6,145 nt of DNA from an uncultured Christensenella sp. (GCA_905212395.1 CAJMEI010000075.1:1-6145), one strand, 5' to 3'; shown: positions 1 through 6,145, counted from the first letter of the stretch. A program made the numbers and translations. Notes: a model not told the origin generated them from the sequence alone.

Positions 1-239
1 GCTTATCACTTGCCGTTAGGTAAATATAGCTATAGCGTAACGATAAATCCCTATCGCTACGCCACTAAAAGGCTACTAAATTTGTTGATTTATTATACGT
101 TTATATACGTTTTATCGATACGCTTTTCGTAACACCTTATAAGCCTACTAAATCGAAAGTGTTTTTAAGTTAAAAAAGAGCGTAACAAATTTTCTTAAAA
201 TAATAATCTAATATAGACTTTTTTCGCGTTATTAATTTA
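1..239. other. AT-rich intergenic region without a supported gene
   Basis: No coding region can be supported here. The region, which with the two hairpins forms the 335 bases downstream of the large gene, holds the stem-loop at 35-62, a 10-base near-exact tandem repeat at 94-113 (TATACGTTTA, TATACGTTTT), a direct repeat CTACTAAAT at 73-81 and 145-153, and a minus-strand TATAAT at 97-92 without a convincing -35. The plus strand has an open frame from the edge to a TAA at 130-132, which is weak. No tRNA-like or known riboswitch pattern was recognised. Confidence 0.6.
35..62 (-). other. Stem-loop, better paired as minus-strand RNA
   Basis: Positions 35-45 pair with 52-62 around a 6-base loop. 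The pair at 40/57 is A-C on the plus-strand transcript but U-G, a valid wobble, on the minus-strand transcript, giving an uninterrupted 11-bp stem. No U tract follows on either side. It may be part of a leader for a gene beyond the left edge, an operator, or chance. Confidence 0.35.
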
Positions 240-278
240 TTAAGGGTTAGAAAATATAATAATTTTTCTAACCCTTAA
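240..278 (-). terminator. Second perfect hairpin, probable back-up or bidirectional terminator
   Basis: TTAAGGGTTAGAAAA (240-254) pairs perfectly with 264-278: 15 bp around a 9-base loop. It starts one base after the previous hairpin. The inner third of the stem is A-U only, and neither side is followed by a good U tract outside the stem, so its terminator role is less clear than that of its neighbour. It could act as a 3' end stabiliser or serve transcription from either side. Confidence 0.5.
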
Positions 279-315
279 AATAGTTCTAGCGGAAAATTTT
301 ATCCGCTAGAACTAT
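277..315 (-). terminator. Intrinsic terminator of the large gene
   Basis: A perfect 14-bp stem (315-302 with 293-280 as read on the minus strand) closes an 8-base loop and begins 21 bases beyond the stop codon. The stem contains the GC-richer core TAGCGGA/TCCGCTA. On the minus strand it ends in a run of four U (280-277), the first of which is the last stem base. The U tract is short, so termination may be helped by the next hairpin. Confidence 0.75.
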
Positions 316-335
316 AATTTATAAATATCGAAATT

Positions 336-3300
336 TTACTTATTTTGACCTATTAACGTACCTATATAGTTGTTATTTGCCGTTCCCGTTTCTACGGTAA
401 CGCCGGTCGCAGAGTTAATAGACCTTACAACGCTTGCGTTAGTGCTACTATTATCTATCGTAGCCGAAGCCCCTTTACAGCCTGCTATTCCGCCAACTAA
501 CGAGAATCCTTGAACTATTCCGCCTTTATTACTACAGTTAGTTACGGTGGTACTTTCGGCGCACCAACCAACTATTCCGCCAAATCCCTTTCCTGCGGTA
601 GTTCCGCTACCCGTTACGGTACAATTACTGTTAGAACCGCTTAACACCGCGTTATTTGCCGAACCTATTATTCCGCCTACGTAATTTCCGCTACCCGTAA
701 CGTTAGCAAAGTTTTTGCAATCCGTTATAGTAGAACTTATATCGCTTGTTATCGAAGTGCTACTTGTAAACGCTTGGTTTTTATTCGTTCCTTTACCCAC
801 GATACCGCCAACTGCGCTTGCGCCTTCTACGGCTTTTCTGTTGTAACAAGCGGTGATAATAGAATTTCCGTCGTGTCCGACTATACCGCCTACGTAATCG
901 CCCGTACCAACGATATTCCTATCTCCGTCCGCAACTGTGTTGCAGTTAGTTATTATAATTTTATTTTCGGATATTTGCGCAACTCCGACGATTCCGCCTA
1001 CTCCGCCTTGACCCGATACTTTACCGTAGTTATCGTTTCCGTTTAATTCGGTTTGATTAGCACTCGTAGCGTAAATTTGTCCGACAATTCCGCCTACCAC
1101 GTTTACGGTAGAAGTTACGTTAGCGTAATTAGTACAACTTAAAATTTTACTATAAATACTCTTAGATAACGTATTACTTCCCGTACTACCTACTATTCCG
1201 CCCGTAGCCGAGCTATACCCTTTAACCGCGCCGTAGTTTACACAACTTTCGATTCTGGTATATATACAGTTTCCCGCAATACCACCGACGTCCGTAACGT
1301 AACCGCTACCCGAAATTACGCCGAAGTTAGAGCAGTTTTTTATAATGGGAACGTAATAAGCGTTATTTTCGACAGCGCCTTGAGCTACGCCAACTATTCC
1401 GCCAACGTATTTAACGTTGCTTGTAACATTATTTCCGTTACGTGCCGTTACGTCTACGTAACTATTAACGTTGGATATAGTGGTTTTTCTTTGAGCGTAA
1501 AAAGCAATTCCGCCAACTCTGTTACTAGCGGTAATATTACCCGTTACCGAGAAATTAGTTAAAGTTGCGTTATATAAACTTCCGAATAATCCTACCCCTT
1601 GTTTAGTGCCGTCGTTAAAATATAAATTAGAAATAACGTAGCCGTTTCCGTTAAAGTTACCTTGGAAATATATATAATCCGTACCCGTTCCGCCGTGATA
1701 TGCAATAGGCGTCCAAGGTAAGTTATTTAAGTCTATATTTCCACCTAATTTATAGTATTTTCCGCTTGTGGAAGAAGGCGAAGAATTTGTGGATTCCGCC
1801 AAATACGCAAGTTGCGCGCCCGTTGAAATAATATACGGGTCGGCAGAAGTTCCGCTACCGCTTGCATAACTCGTGGCTACGCTACCGTCCCAAATGTTAG
1901 AAGAAGAGTAATTTATATCAACTCCGCCGTTTTTACCGTAAATATCACCGTAATTTACGCAAGAATTAAGCCTATTTTCGCTACCTTTTCTCGTTCCGTA
2001 AACCGAACCGACCGAATCGTACAATCCGTAAACTACCCCGTAATTAACGGTTTCGCTTATAGTATAAATTCCGCTAGTCGTAATTTCGTTATCAATTCTT
2101 CCAACGATACCGCCAACCGCTTCTACCCTGCAATTTAAAGTGGAATAGTTATAACATTTTTCAATTCTGGATAAATTTGAATATCCCGCAATTCCACCAA
2201 CGTATTTTACGCCCGTCGCCGTAATATCTCCTAAATACGAGCAATTCGTTAAAATACTAGCGTCTCCCGACGAGTTTTTATCAATTGCGCCAAATATTCC
2301 GCCGATATTTTTATCATCACTCGTTCCACCGCCAACTGCGTTAACGTTTACGCACGAAATTACGTTATTTACATTTGACGCTTGCGAATAATACGCCAAA
2401 CCGCCTATCCTATTTTTAGCCGTTATATTACCCGTAACCGTTAAATTTGAAACGGTTGCGTTTTGTAAACTTCCGAATAATCCTACGCCTATTTTAGTGG
2501 TATCGTTAAAATATACGTTGGCGATGGTATAACCGTTTCCGTCAAAGTTTCCGCAGAAATAATTATAAGTTGTTCCCGTTCCGCCGTGATAACAAATAGG
2601 CGTCCAAGGCAAATTGTTTAAATCTATATTAGAAGTCAATTTATAATATACGCCCGAAGCAAATAATCCGCTCGTTTTAGCGTTACTTAAACTAGCCAAA
2701 TACGCAAGTTGCGCGCCCGTGGAAATTAAATACGGATTATCTTTCGTACCCGTACCGCCGTCGAAAGCGGTGGCTACGCTACCGTCCCAAACGTCAGCTA
2801 CTTGATAATTTACCATATAGGTAAGCGTTCCGTTTTCGTATTTAACCAAACCTTCGGTTTCCTTTCCGCTAATCCCCCTTATTACGCTAACGGACGGTAA
2901 AAATCCGCTTTCGTAGGGAATATCGTACCTATAAAACGTATCTTTGCTAATAGTTTTATTTACAGTTAAATTTACGTAATCAGTAAGTAGCTCCTTGTCG
3001 TTTGGGTTTTGCCTGATATGGTCAATGGCAACGCCCGTTAAACTTTTATACTTAGTTTGCGAATAAATATACTTACCGTTATAGTTTACGAACGCCCTTA
3101 ACGCAATAGCGTCCCCAAAATGGTCTTGCGGAATATCGTAAACCACGACAAGCGCCTTTTTATATGCTTCGCCGTTGATTTCGGCGTCCGTATAATAATT
3201 CGTTATATTTATGCTCGTAGCCCCGAAAGTGCTAACCGTCAAATCCCCGCTTAAACGGTATTTTGGAATAAGAACCATTCCGAATTTAGCTCCGCTTAAA

Positions 3301-6041
3301 GAAGATACTTTTTCAAAATCGGATTTTTTAATTAAAGTGGTAAATCTTACGGCGGTACTGTACGTTTTGTCGGCAAATCTTACCGAAGCGGAGGATACGT
3401 CCATATCCGAACTTGTAAATCCCGTGTTTTCAAGCGTTTTGTCTTCTTCTTCGACTTCATACCCCGAAAAATCGTACTCGAATTCGTTTTCTACTCCGTA
3501 GAATTTATTTAAAACGGGATTATATAATCTAAACGTTATTTTTTTGGTTTTTTCGTTTACTTTCGCAACTAATATGAAAGAATCTCCCCTATTGTTAAAG
3601 GTATCTTGCATATCGAACAAAAGTCCGTAAATATCGTTGCCGTTTACGCCTTTATCCGTTCTACCCGTTACACTTTCTATGGAAACGTGTCCGCCCGCAG
3701 CCATAAACGAGTTTTGGAATTGAGAAATTAAACTAGAATATATTTCCCCTCCCCTATTAGTGTCTATACCCACGTCTTGCGAATATCCGTAAGTGTCGGG
3801 ATTCCAGTTACTATCGCCCGTAGCGTAAGTTCCGTCCGAATATACTAAATAGTGAGAATTCCAAATAATTCTATGATTTTTATATTTTTCTTGCGATACA
3901 ATTTGCCTTGCCCAGTTTATCATATCGTCGGACGGTCCGAATTCTAATGCGACTACCAAATATTTAACGGTCGTTCCGTTTTTTGTGGAAGAAGAAAATT
4001 CGTAAATAACGTTCATCATATTGTTCGAATCGTACCTTGCGACTACGTTATTTGCAAATTTAGAATTATAAACGTCGTTAGAAAAATAATAATTGTAATA
4101 ATTTGCAGTTCTGCCCGTTCCGCCGTACATATAAAAGTCGTCGTAATCGTGATTGCCTAGAATTACGGTGTAGGGAATTCCGCTATTTCTGAGTATCCCG
4201 AAGCCCCAAGGGGAAGACAAGTCGAAATCGGTCATAGTTCCGAACGAATAAGAAGTTTTGCCGTTTGTATTAAAGCTTTCGTTTACGGTAGAAAGTCCGC
4301 TGATTAGTTGCCATTCTCTCCAATCGTTTTGACCTGCGTAGCTTGCGTTTGTAACGCCCCTTGAATGTTTTAAATCTCCCATGTGCATTACGAACGACAA
4401 ATTCATTGCGTCCTTATTGTCCGCTATCCACTGAAAAGTTTTGGTCATATCGAGTTCCGATATGGAATTATAGTAATAACCTTTCGTTAATCCCGTTCCC
4501 GCAGTAGACGGTCCTGCCATGTATCCCGCAAATTGTACGTCTCTGCTTACCGTTAATTGAGTGTCGGGCATAAATATTAAAGTGTATTCGTCGTCGGACG
4601 CCTTAAACCACTCGGAATCGGACGGTTCGTAATAATGTTGAACCGAACAAAGTTTTAAATTATTTTCCATTCCCGAAGTGTCCGATACGGTTTTAGACAA
4701 AGATGAATCGTACGTTAATTTTGCTTCTTGTTCCGTAAACGTATAATTATATAAAAGCCCCCTATAATCTTTGGAAGTAACTTTACTTCTATCGGGAATA
4801 GAGTTTTCAGCAGTTATTTCTCCCGAAGATAAAGAACGCGAATATAAGCTAACGTCGTATATATATCCTTTAAACGGCTTTCTTTCTCCGCCCATCGCCC
4901 TTAAATCGTTTCCGATTGCAATAGGATAAGTTCCCGTAATATCGTCGCCGACGCCTAAAGAAAACGAAGAACTTTCTTTTAAAACGCCGTTATCGTATAA
5001 ACGGAAAACTCTTGAGTTTTTATCCCTTACTACCGCGATATGATGTTTTTCGCCGTCCCTGAAATCAACAGTTCCAAACTCTACGATAGGGCCTAATTGC
5101 TCGGCTTTATATGCGTCCCAAAATACGCATAAATGTCCTTTTGCATTTATTTCTAAATTAAAACTATGTAAATCTGCCTTAGGATACCTATTGCCTACTA
5201 TTACTCCGCTAGAGCCAACCGCATAATTTTTATTAAGTTTTATAGTAGCGGTTATGGTGTTTGGCGTTTGTTTTAAATTAGTTTCGCTTGTATAGTAAGT
5301 ATGTACGGTGTTAAAATCGAGCAACATTAAATCCGCAATAGAAGAAGATAATTCTTTATTTACGTTACCGTTAAGCATTGCGTTTTTAGACGCCTGTACT
5401 TGCGACTGCGTTTTTATTTGGCTTGACATTGCAACGTACGCAATTTGTCCTTGGAAAGGCACTTTTTTATCGCCGTTCGTTCTATTGTCTTTACCTATAG
5501 ATATATTTCCGCAAGTTCCGCCGGGTATAATATCTCCGCCCGCATAAGATGTTTCTGCTTTTTGTACCCCGTCAACGTACAAAATTACTTTATTATTTAC
5601 GGTATCCCTTACGAACGCCATATGATACCAAACGTTTTCCGTAAACGAAACGCTTGTAATTTTCCAATCTAGCCCGCCCGAAGAACTTTTATTATAATAG
5701 AATCTTGGAATTTTGCCTTCTTCTATCGTAATATTTAAATTGTTTTCGTCGGCGCCCGTTTTATCGGAAAAGTTCCCCAAAACCGTACCAAACCTATACC
5801 TAGTGTTTACGCCGATTAAAGATTTTTTGTTTAATTTAAAATAAACTTCTATCGTTTTAGGCGACCCCGTTAAAGCGTCTTCTAGCTGAAATCCGTTAGA
5901 TTTGGAAAAATCCATTCCGCTTAAAGACGTTTCTGCCTTTATATTATCGGTTTTTTTGTTGGCAACGCAAAAAAGCGTTATCCCCAACGTGAAAAACGCT
6001 AATAACAATGCGATTATCGTTATTTTTTTAGCTTTAATCAT
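336..6041 (-). CDS. Large exported LamG / metallophosphoesterase / GLUG-repeat protein (1901 aa)
   Basis: Complete frame from ATG (6041-6039) to TAA (338-336), with AGGAG seven bases before the ATG. Order of parts: signal or anchor segment (1-27); two LamG-like domains (about 40-235 and 236-430); calcineurin-like metallophosphoesterase (about 485-855) with D493-T-Q495, G555-D556, G629-N-H631-D632, H730 and G784-H785; an unassigned beta-rich region (about 880-1010); two GLUG-repeat modules (1084-1383 and 1384-1901). From family knowledge, such phosphoesterases hydrolyse phosphomono- or diesters with two metal ions, LamG folds often bind glycans, and GLUG repeats occur in surface proteins including some IgA peptidases. 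The inferred role is an extracellular phosphoesterase of unknown substrate. No LPXTG motif, SLH domain or convincing lipobox is visible, so attachment would rest on an uncleaved N-terminal helix or the protein is released. It appears monocistronic. The reading frame and domain order are secure; the biological role is not. Confidence 0.97.
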   Translation of the reverse strand: MIKAKKITIIALLLAFFTLGITLFCVANKKTDNIKAETSLSGMDFSKSNGFQLEDALTGSPKTIEVYFKLNKKSLIGVNTRYRFGTVLGNFSDKTGADENNLNITIEEGKIPRFYYNKSSSGGLDWKITSVSFTENVWYHMAFVRDTVNNKVILYVDGVQKAETSYAGGDIIPGGTCGNISIGKDNRTNGDKKVPFQGQIAYVAMSSQIKTQSQVQASKNAMLNGNVNKELSSSIADLMLLDFNTVHTYYTSETNLKQTPNTITATIKLNKNYAVGSSGVIVGNRYPKADLHSFNLEINAKGHLCVFWDAYKAEQLGPIVEFGTVDFRDGEKHHIAVVRDKNSRVFRLYDNGVLKESSSFSLGVGDDITGTYPIAIGNDLRAMGGERKPFKGYIYDVSLYSRSLSSGEITAENSIPDRSKVTSKDYRGLLYNYTFTEQEAKLTYDSSLSKTVSDTSGMENNLKLCSVQHYYEPSDSEWFKASDDEYTLIFMPDTQLTVSRDVQFAGYMAGPSTAGTGLTKGYYYNSISELDMTKTFQWIADNKDAMNLSFVMHMGDLKHSRGVTNASYAGQNDWREWQLISGLSTVNESFNTNGKTSYSFGTMTDFDLSSPWGFGILRNSGIPYTVILGNHDYDDFYMYGGTGRTANYYNYYFSNDVYNSKFANNVVARYDSNNMMNVIYEFSSSTKNGTTVKYLVVALEFGPSDDMINWARQIVSQEKYKNHRIIWNSHYLVYSDGTYATGDSNWNPDTYGYSQDVGIDTNRGGEIYSSLISQFQNSFMAAGGHVSIESVTGRTDKGVNGNDIYGLLFDMQDTFNNRGDSFILVAKVNEKTKKITFRLYNPVLNKFYGVENEFEYDFSGYEVEEEDKTLENTGFTSSDMDVSSASVRFADKTYSTAVRFTTLIKKSDFEKVSSLSGAKFGMVLIPKYRLSGDLTVSTFGATSINITNYYTDAEINGEAYKKALVVVYDIPQDHFGDAIALRAFVNYNGKYIYSQTKYKSLTGVAIDHIRQNPNDKELLTDYVNLTVNKTISKDTFYRYDIPYESGFLPSVSVIRGISGKETEGLVKYENGTLTYMVNYQVADVWDGSVATAFDGGTGTKDNPYLISTGAQLAYLASLSNAKTSGLFASGVYYKLTSNIDLNNLPWTPICYHGGTGTTYNYFCGNFDGNGYTIANVYFNDTTKIGVGLFGSLQNATVSNLTVTGNITAKNRIGGLAYYSQASNVNNVISCVNVNAVGGGTSDDKNIGGIFGAIDKNSSGDASILTNCSYLGDITATGVKYVGGIAGYSNLSRIEKCYNYSTLNCRVEAVGGIVGRIDNEITTSGIYTISETVNYGVVYGLYDSVGSVYGTRKGSENRLNSCVNYGDIYGKNGGVDINYSSSNIWDGSVATSYASGSGTSADPYIISTGAQLAYLAESTNSSPSSTSGKYYKLGGNIDLNNLPWTPIAYHGGTGTDYIYFQGNFNGNGYVISNLYFNDGTKQGVGLFGSLYNATLTNFSVTGNITASNRVGGIAFYAQRKTTISNVNSYVDVTARNGNNVTSNVKYVGGIVGVAQGAVENNAYYVPIIKNCSNFGVISGSGYVTDVGGIAGNCIYTRIESCVNYGAVKGYSSATGGIVGSTGSNTLSKSIYSKILSCTNYANVTSTVNVVGGIVGQIYATSANQTELNGNDNYGKVSGQGGVGGIVGVAQISENKIIITNCNTVADGDRNIVGTGDYVGGIVGHDGNSIITACYNRKAVEGASAVGGIVGKGTNKNQAFTSSTSITSDISSTITDCKNFANVTGSGNYVGGIIGSANNAVLSGSNSNCTVTGSGTTAGKGFGGIVGWCAESTTVTNCSNKGGIVQGFSLVGGIAGCKGASATIDNSSTNASVVRSINSATGVTVETGTANNNYIGTLIGQNK
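339..1892 (-). repeat. GLUG-repeat module 2, expanded, residues 1384-1901
   Basis: This second copy begins with WDGSVATSYASGSGTSADPY at residue 1384 and repeats the cap of module 1 almost block for block, but continues for about thirteen coils instead of six. Coil starts include GVGLFGS (1482), RVGGIAF (1508), YVGGIVG (1545), DVGGIAG (1584), ATGGIVG (1612), VVGGIVG (1648), GVGGIVG (1680), YVGGIVG (1716), AVGGIVG (1743), YVGGIIG (1787), GFGGIVG (1820) and LVGGIAG (1848). A final partial coil, YIGTLIG (1892), ends three residues before the stop. There is no capping or sorting domain after it. Confidence 0.85.
1575..1894 (-). repeat. Intragenic DNA repeat, copy B (cap of GLUG module 2)
   Basis: This stretch aligns with 2466-2791. 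Exact islands include 21 bases at 1575-1595 (= 2466-2486), 17 bases at 1684-1700 (= 2575-2591), 26 bases at 1798-1823 (= 2695-2720) and 22 bases at 1873-1894 (= 2770-2791). The offset is 891 for the first two and 897 for the last two, so a two-codon indel lies between them. Confidence 0.9.
1893..2792 (-). repeat. GLUG-repeat module 1, residues ~1084-1383
   Basis: The module opens with WDGSVATAFDGGTGTKDNPY, then LISTGAQLAYLA, a NIDLNNLPWTPI strand and a GNFDGNGYTIANVYF strand, the usual cap that precedes GLUG coils. About six coils follow, starting at GVGLFGS (1185), RIGGLAY (1211), NIGGIFG (1245), YVGGIAG (1280), AVGGIVG (1308) and SVGSVYG (1343). GLUG repeats are expected to form a right-handed beta-helix-like stalk. 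The same cap returns at residue 1384, so this is one of two tandem copies. Confidence 0.85.
2466..2791 (-). repeat. Intragenic DNA repeat, copy A (cap of GLUG module 1)
   Basis: This is the partner of 1575-1894, in direct orientation and the same reading frame. It codes for the conserved cap from WDGSVAT through GVGLFGSL. The additional two codons relative to copy B lie in the variable stretch SLSNAKTSGLFASGV (1117-1131). Confidence 0.9.
3012..3404 (-). other. Unassigned beta-rich region, residues ~880-1010
   Basis: Between the phosphoesterase and the GLUG modules lies a stretch with alternating hydrophobic strands: VRFTTLIKK (898-906), KFGMVLIPK (919-927), ALVVVYDIP (963-971), IALRAFVNYNGKYIYSQ (979-995) and SLTGVA (1000-1005). 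It looks like a folded beta domain rather than a linker. It resembles stretches I recall from other large secreted clostridial proteins, but I cannot name a family. About 75 further residues without a recognisable motif separate it from the first GLUG module. Confidence 0.55.
3477..4589 (-). other. Calcineurin-like metallophosphoesterase domain, residues ~485-855
   Basis: The motif order of the metallophosphoesterase superfamily is present: D493-T-Q495 in LIFMPDTQ, G555-D556 in VMHMGDLKHS, G629-N-H631-D632 in VILGNHDYDD, H730 in IIWNSHYLVY, and G784-H785 in AAGGHVSIES. Metal ligands are therefore recognisable in every block. Two positions differ from the canonical set: the His of D-x-H is Gln495 and the second His of G-H-x-H is Ser787. 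The stretch NGNDIYGLLFDMQD followed by RLYNP (about 800-841) resembles the C-terminal strands of secreted LamG-linked phosphoesterases of this DxQ type, as I recall the family. Probable two-metal phosphohydrolase outside the cell; substrate unknown. Confidence 0.88.
4752..5336 (-). other. LamG-like (concanavalin A fold) domain 2, residues ~236-430
   Basis: This is a second, divergent copy of the same fold: TITATIKL (262-269), HHIAVVRD (333-340), FRLYDNGVL (346-354), IAIGNDLR (374-381) and FKGYIYDVSLYSRSLS (390-405). The last stretch is the characteristic closing strand of LamG domains (F-x-G-x-I-x-D-V-x-x-Y-x-R-x-L-S). Similarity to domain 1 is at pattern level only, so this is an old duplication or independent acquisition. 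A linker of about 55 residues leads to the phosphoesterase. Confidence 0.87.
5337..5924 (-). other. LamG-like (concanavalin A fold) domain 1, residues ~40-235
   Basis: The pattern is that of the Laminin_G_3 type: TIEVYFKL (63-70), WYHMAFVRD (138-146), VILYVDGVQ (152-160), SIGKDN (181-186) and FQGQIAYVAM (196-205). In this family these correspond to successive beta strands of a jelly-roll sandwich, with the W-H-x-A-x-V-R-D and L-Y-x-D-G stretches most typical. Glycan or protein binding is usual for the fold, but no ligand can be read from the sequence. Boundaries are approximate. Confidence 0.85.
5961..6041 (-). other. N-terminal signal peptide or signal anchor (residues 1-27)
   Basis: A lysine-rich start (MIKAKK) is followed by about 20 hydrophobic residues up to C25-V-A27, then by a polar lysine-rich stretch. 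This is the pattern of a Sec signal. Cleavage after A27 is possible, with C at -3 and A at -1. C25 is preceded by T-L-F, which fits the lipobox consensus poorly, so a lipoprotein is less likely. An uncleaved membrane anchor remains possible. Confidence 0.85.
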
Positions 6042-6048
6042 TTTTTTT

Positions 6049-6053
6049 CTCCT
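6049..6053 (-). promoter_or_regulatory. Ribosome binding site AGGAG
   Basis: AGGAG on the minus strand lies seven bases before the ATG at 6041, an ideal distance. The spacer is an unbroken A run. Together with the signal sequence that follows, it fixes the start codon. Confidence 0.92.
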
Positions 6054-6097
6054 AAATAGATAAAATTCATTTAAAATTGCAAAACTTTAACCAAATT

Positions 6098-6127
6098 ATT
6101 TTAACATTTTTTTCAACGTTTTATCAA
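6098..6127 (-). promoter_or_regulatory. Candidate sigma-A-type promoter
   Basis: On the minus strand, TTGATA (6127-6122) is followed by an 18-base spacer and TAAAAT (6103-6098). Each hexamer matches the consensus at five of six positions, and a TG one base before the -10 (6106-6105) makes it an extended -10. Transcription would start near 6091, giving a leader of about 50 bases. The surroundings are very AT-rich, so chance matches are easy; position and extended -10 favour it. Confidence 0.55.
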
Positions 6128-6145
6128 TAAATAAAAGTTGCTATT

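Noticed and set aside
1..132. Plus-strand frame open from the left edge to TAA at 130-132, possible C-terminus of a converging gene
   Set aside because: Forty-three codons open to the edge is not unlikely by chance over six frames, and the translation is not recognisable. The sequence to the left would decide it.
336..420. C-terminal cell-wall sorting signal
   Set aside because: The last residues have no LPXTG-like motif, hydrophobic segment or basic tail; the chain ends inside a GLUG coil.
774..1562. Plus-strand open frames at 774-1046 and 1380-1562
   Set aside because: They lie antisense to the GLUG repeats, their composition mirrors the repeat coding strand, and they have no ribosome binding site of note or recognisable domain.
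487..2410. Short motif attccgcc recurring on the plus strand, CRISPR-like at first sight
   Set aside because: It is the complement of codons for the G-G-I of the GLUG coils. Spacing is irregular and the intervening sequence is in-frame coding, so it is a protein repeat and not a CRISPR array.
3211..5672. Plus-strand open frames at 3211-3501, 5308-5547 and 5445-5672
   Set aside because: All are antisense to the well-supported large gene, overlap one another or conserved domains, and show no family signature.
5958..5972. Lipoprotein signal at C25
   Set aside because: The residues before it are T-L-F, which do not fit the lipobox (small residues at -1 and usually -2 or -3).
6054..6145. Riboswitch or structured leader upstream of the large gene
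   Set aside because: The leader of about 50 bases is AT-rich, shows no long inverted repeat and no conserved riboswitch motif, and is too short for most known classes.

Overview
The window is essentially one very large gene with short flanks. It suggests a low-GC Gram-positive anaerobe, probably an uncultured gut-type Clostridia (Bacillota). The reasons are AT-rich flanks, a strong AGGAG ribosome binding site, a sigma-A-like promoter, intrinsic-terminator-type hairpins, and a huge secreted multidomain protein with LamG and GLUG modules. This placement is inference; no phylogenetic marker gene is present.

Layout, read along the minus strand (right to left). Positions 6042-6145 hold a candidate promoter (TTGATA, 18-nt spacer, extended -10 TGTTAAAAT), a leader of about 50 nt and an AGGAG site. 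Positions 6041-336 encode a 1901-residue exported protein. Its order is: N-terminal signal or anchor segment, two LamG-like (concanavalin A fold) domains, a calcineurin-like metallophosphoesterase domain, an unassigned beta-rich region, then two successive GLUG-type repeat modules, the second much longer. Positions 315-240 hold two perfect hairpins placed almost back to back; the first is followed by a short U tract and is the likely terminator. Positions 239-1 contain no gene I can support, only a hairpin that pairs better as minus-strand RNA and a TATAAT box that might serve a gene beyond the left edge.

The gene looks monocistronic, so there is no operon context for its function. The best reading is an exported surface or secreted phosphoesterase whose LamG domains and long repeat stalk may bind glycans or position the enzyme outside the cell. 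The substrate is unknown. Points worth a second look are the non-canonical metal-site motifs (DTQ, GHVS), the internal duplication of the GLUG module with near-identical DNA islands, the repeated cysteine position in the GLUG coils, and the double hairpin at the 3' end. I see no evidence for a CRISPR array, mobile element, RNA gene or multi-gene system.
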